Shown here one piece after another: positions 33,044-39,865 of a stretch of 64,000 bases of DNA. Below the pieces are notes generated by a model that ran no database searches, was not told where the DNA came from, and worked only from the letters and a program-made list of their open reading frames with translations. Source of the DNA: Mucilaginibacter sp. (GTDB lineage Bacteria > Bacteroidota > Bacteroidia > Sphingobacteriales > Sphingobacteriaceae); NCBI GenBank assembly GCA_031292485.1, contig JARLHA010000057.1, positions 29,891 to 93,890 of the forward strand. Direction: 5' to 3'. The stretch's first letter is position 1, and each line of letters starts with the position of its first letter. The translations under genes were made by a program, and so were the position numbers.

Positions 33044-34438
33044 TTATAACTCCCAAAAATTCGTTATATTTGTATTGGTGCGCCCCGCTTCCCTGTGAGT
33101 ATCATCTTGTAGAGACGCAAAATATTGCGTCTCCCACAAAGGACTTCTAATTTTTATTTTCTCCATTTTTGCCTCCCCAATCTCGAGCATTACTGTTCTT
33201 GCCAGCGACTGTCCCTGAACATTATAGAGTTTGTCTTTTAATATCGGATACATATACAAATCGGCCGAATCAATATCGTCCATCATAATAAAGTACCGGC
33301 ACATCGTAGCATAAAAAATCGCAGCCTCGTGTATATTAAACAGGTTTCTGTCGGGATACCAATCGTTAAGGTCAGCTTTACCATCGAGAACCGCCGGTAC
33401 TTCATCCAGCTTACCTTCTTCTAATAGCAGGTTGATGTAATTAACTAACGCAAACAAATAACCGGGAAACCGTTCATACATTTCGACAATCATTGTATCC
33501 GATTTATCGCCCTGACCATTTAACATGTATGTGCTCTGCAATAAATTATAAAACTGCGCTTTTTGAGGATATTGAACAATGGCTTTTTTTAGTTCATCAA
33601 TAGCGCTATCCCGCTGCCCGTCACTCACCATGTCGAGTAATTTATTGTAATGCTCTTCCTGCCCAGCGGAGTCAAATTTCCTGTACACACTTTCGACAGG
33701 CTGCCCGACCAGCTGATATGCCTTGCCGATAGTTGACTTTTCAAGTTTTTCTTCTGCCTCTTTTGTCTGGACGTATTGATCATAAAGATTATTTATATTT
33801 TCCAGCATTGCTGCAAAGTCCTCCGGCGTTCTATATCCTCCGTCGTCGTCATCCTCATCAAAACCATCATCATCTTCCAATATATTAAAATTTCCTTCCC
33901 CGGCAGTACGCAGCAAAGTGCTTTTTATTTGGTTGATTTTAGCAGCACTGTCATTGGGGCCTTTTATATAAAATGGAATACCCTCAAATCCAAACTCCAG
34001 TTCCATCAGCTCAACATTATCATCATCTTCTTCAAGGATGAATTGAGCGATGGCAAAATCTTTATGCGGTTTAAATCCATAATCCTCCGCGAAAGCAACA
34101 GCGCCATAAATAATATTGTGAGCTAATACGTAATCGCAGCGTTCAAAATCGGCATAGTTTTCTTTAAGGTAATCGTAATCATCCTGATCAATATTGAACT
34201 TGTAGTGCGCATCTTTCATACCGAGGCAATACAGATCCACCATATAAATACCGAGGGTTAAATTGCCTGTTTTATGCCTGCGGGCGACGATGATATTACA
34301 GATACCCGTTTCCTGCCAGTTTTCGCTGACTACGCACTCCTCAATCGGTAAAGACCTGGCCTGGGTTTTAATATAATTTTCAGGACTTTGGTAAGCCTGT
34401 TTAATGGAGACAACTTTAGCTTTTTTCTTTTTTGACAT
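33044..34438 (-). CDS. TPR-like cytoplasmic protein of unknown function
   Basis: A 464-residue soluble protein from the ATG at 34438 (MSKKKKAKVVSIKQ); a longer frame upstream is less likely. The N-terminal 170 residues contain a compact domain (VDLYCLGMKDAHYKFNID, VLAHNIIYGAVAFAEDYGF). A very acidic linker follows (EDDDGFDEDDDDGG, about 210). The C-terminal half has TPR-like helices (KKAIVQYPQKAQFYNLL, YERFPGYLFALVNYINLLL, ATMCRYFIMMDDIDSADLY). The last part runs through a GAGACGCAA palindromic repeat, giving WETQYFASLQ, so the C-terminus may be a recent extension. No function recognised. Confidence 0.8.
   Translation of the reverse strand: MSKKKKAKVVSIKQAYQSPENYIKTQARSLPIEECVVSENWQETGICNIIVARRHKTGNLTLGIYMVDLYCLGMKDAHYKFNIDQDDYDYLKENYADFERCDYVLAHNIIYGAVAFAEDYGFKPHKDFAIAQFILEEDDDNVELMELEFGFEGIPFYIKGPNDSAAKINQIKSTLLRTAGEGNFNILEDDDGFDEDDDDGGYRTPEDFAAMLENINNLYDQYVQTKEAEEKLEKSTIGKAYQLVGQPVESVYRKFDSAGQEEHYNKLLDMVSDGQRDSAIDELKKAIVQYPQKAQFYNLLQSTYMLNGQGDKSDTMIVEMYERFPGYLFALVNYINLLLEEGKLDEVPAVLDGKADLNDWYPDRNLFNIHEAAIFYATMCRYFIMMDDIDSADLYMYPILKDKLYNVQGQSLARTVMLEIGEAKMEKIKIRSPLWETQYFASLQDDTHREAGRTNTNITNFWEL
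33111..33133. repeat. GAGACGCAA palindrome, copy 2, inside a coding sequence
   Basis: GAGACGCAA / TTGCGTCTC with a 4-nt loop, in the 3' end of the TPR-like gene. It is the same element as the intergenic copy at 23302-23325. Confidence 0.8.
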
Positions 34439-34714
34439 GCGTATTAAGTATGAATTTTCAAATGGCAGGGGGTAAATCTCATATCGTTCCCTACCGGAAA
34501 TAAAACAGGGCAATATCGGAAAATCAATTTATTTTATCATCCATTGCAACTGGCTAAACAGTTAACTAACGCTTTATTTTATCCTGCAGATTTCTTATGT
34601 TTTGTAATAGTGTCCTTACTTTACGGACCGCTAATCACTATATCTATAAAATTTGCTTCTTCCTGAATTTTAATTTAGCTTTAACGAAATTATTCACCTA
34701 AAAACCTTCACAAA

Positions 34715-35614
34715 ATGGAAACAAACAACGAAGCACTATTAAAAGGATTTGTAAGACTGGGCGGTTCGCCCGAAGAAGTAGCCAGTAAGTTAGGCCCATT
34801 GGCAGATCTTGAAGGCACCTGGACCGGCAATACCGGATGGAACCTGATCGCGGTTCCTTCGATGAAGAGCGGCCTGCCAACCTTTACCGTGCTCATTCAG
34901 CAATATTCAGAAACCATCACCTTTACGCCGATTACGGCGCCGGTGCCAAATCGCGGCGGGGCAAAACAGCAATTCATCACCGGCCTGTTATATGAGCTTA
35001 CCATCAATGACATGAAGTACCCCAACGGCATTCTCCATGTAGAAAATGGCATGTGGTTAAACATGGCCGATGTTGAGGCGCAGCCTGATGGCCCGGTAGT
35101 TGAATCGAATATCGCAAGGCCATTTTCTATCGCACGGATGTCGGCCATCCCGCATGGCGACGTCGTGATAGCGCTTGGTAATGCTGAAATATCTTCAGGC
35201 GCCCCGGTTTTCCCGACGATTACCGCTATCCCGGTACCCGCAGGGTTGCCCCCGCAATTTGGCTATATCGATCAGTATACAAAAAATGAATTTTCGGGAC
35301 AATTTGCACCGGCGGATGTAAACAAGACCCTGGCAGAGACCGCCGCCACCCAAACCATTACCAATGTTACCACCATAACGGTAGACACAGCCAATAAAGG
35401 CGGCAACATCTCCAATATCCCTTTTGTTGAAAAATATGTGGATCCTTCAAGGTTCCAGTCGACTTTTTGGATAGAGGATGTGGTGCTGGGCGATCTCACC
35501 TTTAAACAATTGCAGTATTCGCAGCAAACCGATCTGAATTTTATCAAGAAATTCAATTTGCCGGGCGATATCCTGTGGCCGCATGTAAATGTGAATACGC
35601 TGAGGAAGTCGTAG
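34715..35614 (+). CDS. nitrobindin/heme-binding-like beta-barrel protein (tentative)
   Basis: A 299-residue soluble protein without a signal peptide. The phrase LGPLADLEGTWTGNTGWNLIAV (positions 27-48) and the later beta-rich blocks (GLLYELTINDMKYPNGILHVENGMW) resemble the lipocalin-like THAP4/nitrobindin family that binds heme. The C-terminal third contains FWIEDVVLGDLTFKQLQYSQ and an ending LPGDILWPHVNVNTLRK. Family membership is a judgement from motif style; other lipocalin-like proteins are possible. It stands alone between divergent and repeat-rich regions. Confidence 0.6.
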   Translation: METNNEALLKGFVRLGGSPEEVASKLGPLADLEGTWTGNTGWNLIAVPSMKSGLPTFTVLIQQYSETITFTPITAPVPNRGGAKQQFITGLLYELTINDMKYPNGILHVENGMWLNMADVEAQPDGPVVESNIARPFSIARMSAIPHGDVVIALGNAEISSGAPVFPTITAIPVPAGLPPQFGYIDQYTKNEFSGQFAPADVNKTLAETAATQTITNVTTITVDTANKGGNISNIPFVEKYVDPSRFQSTFWIEDVVLGDLTFKQLQYSQQTDLNFIKKFNLPGDILWPHVNVNTLRKS

Positions 35615-35618
35615 GTGT

Positions 35619-35728
35619 AGTTCATGGTTCATAGTTGATAGTTCATGGCAGGGGTTTCCCGAATATGAGCCAATTGCTTAAATTAGCGCCTGGTTTTACT
35701 ATGAACCATGAACTATCATCTATGAACC
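35619..35728. repeat. imperfect inverted repeat around the Nudix start
   Basis: TTCATGGTTCATAGTTGATA near 35620 is mirrored by TATGAACCATGAACTATCAT near 35700. The right arm includes the ATG chosen for the Nudix gene. Confidence 0.65.
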
Positions 35729-36276
35729 CAACTGATCTTACCTGGAAAAAACTTTCATCAACCTATATTCATAAAGGCCCCTGGGCTACCTTACGGTCAG
35801 ACAGGTGCGAAATGCCCAACGGCCATATCGTTGAGGATTATTACGTACTTGAATACAGCAACTGGGTAAATGCCGTTGCCATAACCGAGGACAATAAAAT
35901 ACTGATGGTGCACCAGTACCGCCATGCCGCAGGCATCGTATCACTTGAGATACCCGGCGGGGTAATTGACGAGGGCGAAACGCCGGTACAAGGTTTGCGC
36001 AGGGAACTGCTGGAAGAAACCGGTTATTTATTTGATGACTTTGAGCCCTTATGCACTGTATATGGCAACCCCTCAACAGCAGATAACCAAACCTACACCT
36101 TTTTGGCCTGGGGCGGTAAAAAGGTACAGGAACAGCACCTGGATGAACAGGAAGAAATCATCGTGGAGGCATTTACCATTCAGCAGGTAAAACAATTATT
36201 GCTGGATAATAAAATAGCCCAGGCATTACATTGCACCGGGCTGTTTTATGCGTTAAATAAGTTAGGCGCCTTATAA
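35722..36276 (+). CDS. Nudix hydrolase (ADP-ribose pyrophosphatase type)
   Basis: A 184-residue Nudix protein starting at the ATG at 35722 (MNPTDLTWKKLSS); earlier in-frame ATGs lie in a repeat. The Nudix box is complete: GGVIDEGETPVQGLRRELLE followed by ETG (about 74-96), with all metal-binding glutamates. The N-terminal DYYVLEYSNWVNAVAIT and a Glu-rich region after the box (HLDEQEEIIVEAFT) fit the ADP-ribose/NDP-sugar branch. It would cleave X-P-P-nucleoside compounds in the cytoplasm. Confidence 0.9.
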   Translation: MNPTDLTWKKLSSTYIHKGPWATLRSDRCEMPNGHIVEDYYVLEYSNWVNAVAITEDNKILMVHQYRHAAGIVSLEIPGGVIDEGETPVQGLRRELLEETGYLFDDFEPLCTVYGNPSTADNQTYTFLAWGGKKVQEQHLDEQEEIIVEAFTIQQVKQLLLDNKIAQALHCTGLFYALNKLGAL

Positions 36277-36287
36277 TGCGTTATCAG

Positions 36288-37757
36288 TTATTTGTGTACA
36301 ACGGTAACCGGCGTTCTTTTTGCCACATTAACATTGCTGGTTGAAAACGTTATTTTGCGGATCGAATTGTTATACTGGTCAGCAACATAAACGTTACCGC
36401 TTCCATCAACGGCTATTCCCTGTGGGTAATTGAACCTGGCGGTGGCACCGTTGCCATCTGCATTTCCGGCTGAGTTTAAAGCGCCGGCCAGGTAATATAA
36501 AACACCTGCTGTGTTATATTCCATTATCCTGCCACCTTCATCGGCAATAAACAGGTTGCCGTTGGCGTCGATGGTGATCGCTGACGGATAGTTAAGCAGG
36601 TATGTTTGAACCGGGTTTCCGGCCAGCGTGGTAACAACACCAGCCGACGTTATTTTCCTTAACGCTGAATTACCCTGATCGGTTACATATAAATTCCCTT
36701 TGCTGTCAACCGCAACGCCCGTTGGATTATTAAAGAATGCTGCGGCATCTGTAGCATCAATGAAGCCTTTAACCTTGTTGCCGGCAACTGTTTTGGTACG
36801 GCCGTTGGTTAAAATCTCGCGGATCACATTATTACCCCTGTCAGCTACATAAACATTGCCGGCTGCGTCAACCGCAACACCTTCGGGGTTATTGAATACC
36901 GCCAGTGAGTCGGTGGAGCTTTTCAGGTTTGAAGAGTCAACAGCGCCGTTGCGGTAGCCTGCAACGCCTGTACCGGCGTAGGTGCTTACCACGCCTGCAG
37001 GTGTAATTTTACGGATAACATTGTTGCCAAAGTCAGCCACGTATAAATTGCCCTGTGCGTCAAACGCCTGGCCATTGGGTGCATAAAATTCTGCTGAAAG
37101 TGCAGGCCCGTTAACAAAGCCGATATTTTGATTGCCTGCTATGGTAGAAGTCGTTCCGGTTGTTGAGAGTTTCCTGATCAGGTCGTTAAAGGAATCAGAA
37201 ACGTAAATATTACCACTGGCGTCAACCGATACGCCCTGGGGGTTATTGAACATTGCCCCTGTTAATGAACCATCAAGGTAGCCGGCTGTACCAGTGCCTG
37301 CAAATGTTGAAACAGTCGCCACTATAGAACCGCTGCCGGTGGTTGTAAACGTTAACACGCCACCGTAGCCAACCCCCGCTTCGTTAATACAATATGCCCT
37401 CAGGTAATATGTCGTATTTGCCGTTAGGCCGGTCAGTTTGCTTGTGAAAGATTTCAGTGACGTGCCGGTATCTTTCAGCGTGTCCGTTGTTTTAGCATCA
37501 GACGTGGTAGGTACCTTATTCGTGGAACTATAACAAACGCCACTGGTCGAAACTGTACCATTTTCAGCATTTACAAGGATGCCGCCACTTTGGGCGGCTG
37601 TTGCAGTAACATTTATAATTACACCTGTAGTGGTAACTAAAGGGATGTTGGCATTAACCAGGGTTGAAGAAGATTTTTTTGAACATCCGGTGTTTAGCAC
37701 TATGACCAATAAAAAAGATGCAAATAATGAAATACTACGTAAGCCCGGGATTTTCAT
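36288..37757 (-). CDS. NHL-repeat lipoprotein with Fn3/IPT-like N-terminal domain
   Basis: A 489-residue lipoprotein: lipobox LNTGC (Cys25), then a short fibronectin-III-like domain (about 40-140, with SGVCYSSTNKVPTTSDAKT and TTYYLRAYCINEAGVGYGG). After that come five to six NHL blades, each of the form NPQGVSVDASGNIYVSDSFN ... IRKLS, in the range 165-475. NHL propellers bind proteins or glycans. It is exported and anchored, with no clear operon partners. The final short basic tail is odd (KRTPVTVVHK). Confidence 0.9.
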   Translation of the reverse strand: MKIPGLRSISLFASFLLVIVLNTGCSKKSSSTLVNANIPLVTTTGVIINVTATAAQSGGILVNAENGTVSTSGVCYSSTNKVPTTSDAKTTDTLKDTGTSLKSFTSKLTGLTANTTYYLRAYCINEAGVGYGGVLTFTTTGSGSIVATVSTFAGTGTAGYLDGSLTGAMFNNPQGVSVDASGNIYVSDSFNDLIRKLSTTGTTSTIAGNQNIGFVNGPALSAEFYAPNGQAFDAQGNLYVADFGNNVIRKITPAGVVSTYAGTGVAGYRNGAVDSSNLKSSTDSLAVFNNPEGVAVDAAGNVYVADRGNNVIREILTNGRTKTVAGNKVKGFIDATDAAAFFNNPTGVAVDSKGNLYVTDQGNSALRKITSAGVVTTLAGNPVQTYLLNYPSAITIDANGNLFIADEGGRIMEYNTAGVLYYLAGALNSAGNADGNGATARFNYPQGIAVDGSGNVYVADQYNNSIRKITFSTSNVNVAKRTPVTVVHK

Positions 37758-37974
37758 GCGAATAAACAGATAAAGGAGTAAAAATTTTTAATCATACCAC
37801 TATGCGTGAATATATTCAACTGCAATTATAGCCTTAATATTGCTTGAATTATATAAATTTAACAAATATTAACACCATTGAATGCCATAAGAATATGGTT
37901 AATAAACCGAAGGGCGAAATTACGGTTTAGATCGGGTATTTGAATAAAAACCGGCTTGAAAATTGCTTTTTTAC

Positions 37975-37996
37975 AAAAAACCAGATCTTCATCTGG
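37975..37996 (-). terminator. terminator after the 38085-38579 gene
   Basis: On the minus strand CCAGAT-GAAG-ATCTGG followed by six T. It is 90 bp past the stop. The rest of the 37758-38084 gap is A/T-rich with no gene seen. Confidence 0.75.
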
Positions 37997-38084
37997 CAAT
38001 AATATAATATTGGGGCTGTTTATTTATTTTTTGATTTTAAACAGATTGTCTGATGTTATACTTTAATTCAATAGAACGTTTGGA

Positions 38085-38579
38085 CTAATCCCTGTCTAAT
38101 AACGTAACCCCGCCGCCGCCATCAGCCGGGAGGTCAAAGCAAATACGATAATGGGAGGTTTCGTAATAGTCACCAACCACTGTAAAATCATAGCCCTCTA
38201 TTCCGTCATTCAATGACACATGCCGGGCATCTGGATATTCAGCTAAAAAGTCGTCTTCAACTTTTTTAATATAGCCGGCATTATCGGAGAAAAAAATGTC
38301 GATCATCTTAGCCTCTTTGTCAACATGATAAACTTGCAGGCTGTTTTGTGCCTGGTATAAATTTGGATCGTCTGCTTTGCTTTGCGTGTAGTTTAGGCCC
38401 TTTACGGTAGCTGCAAAATCAATCCCCGAAGCGTTAAGCAACTTAAAAAGATTCGGCAAAACAGGGGTTATTACCGTTGATCCGTTTATGTTAGCCGTTT
38501 GAAGGGAAAGTATATTTTGAGCTGAAGTACTTAGCTGGATGCCGGTTATAAATAACAAAATGGTGATTAACGTTTTCAT
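38085..38579 (-). CDS. secreted protein of unknown function
   Basis: A 164-residue protein with a signal peptide (MKTLITILLFITGIQLSTSA) ending near AQN. The mature part has VLPNLFKLLNASGIDFAATV, an alternating segment KMIDIFFSDNAGYIKKVEDD and an ending with a GGGG stretch (LPADGGGGVTLLDRD). No family recognised. Its upstream region resembles the one before the neighbouring alpha/beta hydrolase and carries a carB tail remnant, so it lies in a duplicated segment. Confidence 0.75.
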   Translation of the reverse strand: MKTLITILLFITGIQLSTSAQNILSLQTANINGSTVITPVLPNLFKLLNASGIDFAATVKGLNYTQSKADDPNLYQAQNSLQVYHVDKEAKMIDIFFSDNAGYIKKVEDDFLAEYPDARHVSLNDGIEGYDFTVVGDYYETSHYRICFDLPADGGGGVTLLDRD

Positions 38580-38638
38580 ACTATATAAATAATGATGGTA
38601 AACAAAGCCCTGATTGCACTACCATAAATATATTACCG

Positions 38639-38790
38639 AACTTCAGACTAAAAAGTAGTATTTTAATGTGGTTTTGGGGAATAGTGATTAGTTGAAATGA
38701 AGCTCCTAATTTCTTGCTACCGTCTCAGTTACGTCAATTTTTGACAATACAAGTGCCTGAAATAAGGGCTCTCGCAAGCCAGGAGGAAAA
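38639..38790 (-). repeat. degenerate direct copy of the carB 3' end and downstream spacer
   Basis: Two blocks match the carB end region at 39729-39940 in the same orientation. Block 1: GACTAAAAAGTAGTATTTTA against AACTAAATAGTAGTATTTAT. Block 2: AAGTGCCTGAAATAAGG against AGGTGCCTGAAGTAAGG, where the latter is inside carB. The copies flank the alpha/beta hydrolase gene. Copy 1 also has about 55 bp of extra palindrome. Confidence 0.7.
38729..38782 (-). pseudogene. remnant of the carB C-terminus
   Basis: Minus-strand codons read L A C E S P Y F R H L Y C Q K L T then stop. The true carB ends LQDPYFRHLYKEKSMYLSR. The shared PYFRHLY in the same relative place identifies this as an old, truncated copy of the carB tail. 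Confidence 0.7.
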
Positions 38791-38798
38791 ATGACCAT

Positions 38799-39683
38799 TT
38801 AATTTAATGCTGCATTAAGCGCTTCAAAAAATTCACTTGCCTGATCGTCGTTTTCTAACCAGGGGAAGTGTCCGCATTTTTCAATAAAATGAATATTTGT
38901 TTGTGGCATTAATTCTTTAATCTCATAAGCGGTGGATTCGCCTACGGGGTCCTGCCGTCCTTGTATTATACTTACTTTGCCTTTATAATTTTTAAGCGCA
39001 TCAACGCGTTTATTTTCGTCAGCAGCATATGCTGGCCAGGTCAGATTCTCAGCCTTAGCGTTATAATCATCCAGATTAAGCCGGGCCTTGGTTTCCAGGG
39101 CACGCTTCCTATCGAAAAAGTATCCTGGCAAAATCGCCTTTATGATTGGCCTTTTCATGCTGTCGCACACCGCTATCTCCTTCAAGTCTTCGGGCTGAAG
39201 CCGCATGGTAATATTATCCAGAAAATAGCGAAATACATTGCTGGTGGGCCCGGTCGATGACAGTAAGATCAATTTTGGGGCGTACGATGGGTACCTGGCA
39301 GCGTACACCATTGCTAAAGCACCTCCCCATGAATGTCCAAGCAAGGTGAACTTATCAATTTTCAGGTGCGCACGCAAAGCCTCCAGGTCATTCACGTAAT
39401 TATCCATCGTAAAAGTAAGATCGTCCATTGTTGCAAGGGCGGATTTTCCGGTACCGCGCTGATCCAATACGATACAACGATACTTTGAGGCCAGGTTTTT
39501 CCAAAGCGGCTCCAAATAAGAAGCATTAAAGCCGGGCCCGCCTGCCAGGAAGATAACCGGCTCCCCCTGGCCAAATTCCTGTACAAACAGCTTAGTATGG
39601 TCCGCCGAAGTAATGTAATAACTTGTTTGCGCATCAGCGCGGAAAAAAGCTAATAACAGCAACAAAAAAAGATACTTTTTCAT
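38799..39683 (-). CDS. secreted alpha/beta hydrolase (proline iminopeptidase-like)
   Basis: A 294-residue exported hydrolase from the ATG at 39683, with a signal peptide ending RADAQ (about 19). It has the oxyanion-hole motif LAGGPGFNA (about 47), the nucleophile elbow LGHSWGG (Ser about 116), an acidic residue in IIQGRQDPVGES and the catalytic His in EKCGHFPWLEND near the end. The GGPG motif places it with the S33/proline iminopeptidase branch; exact substrate unknown. It is bracketed by a direct repeat of the carB 3' end. Confidence 0.9.
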   Translation of the reverse strand: MKKYLFLLLLLAFFRADAQTSYYITSADHTKLFVQEFGQGEPVIFLAGGPGFNASYLEPLWKNLASKYRCIVLDQRGTGKSALATMDDLTFTMDNYVNDLEALRAHLKIDKFTLLGHSWGGALAMVYAARYPSYAPKLILLSSTGPTSNVFRYFLDNITMRLQPEDLKEIAVCDSMKRPIIKAILPGYFFDRKRALETKARLNLDDYNAKAENLTWPAYAADENKRVDALKNYKGKVSIIQGRQDPVGESTAYEIKELMPQTNIHFIEKCGHFPWLENDDQASEFFEALNAALN

Positions 39684-39777
39684 AGGAAGCAATAATTAAT
39701 CTGCCTGCAATTTATCAACGATCTGCAAACTAAATAGTAGTATTTATATGTGATTTTGTGGGAAGAGCATAAAGCAG

Positions 39778-39820
39778 AAAGACCAAAACAGAAAGCTATA
39801 GTCTTTCCGTTTTGGTCTTT
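39778..39820. repeat. 18-bp inverted repeat between carB and the hydrolase
   Basis: AAAGACCAAAACAGAAAG / CTTTCCGTTTTGGTCTTT, one mismatch, 7-nt loop. An outer layer of AAGCAGAAA and TTTCTGCT encloses it. It may terminate carB transcripts although no T-run follows. Confidence 0.65.
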
Positions 39821-39865
39821 GGAGTCATTAAAAAAAAGCTTTAGCTTTTCTGCTGTTTGTTTATC

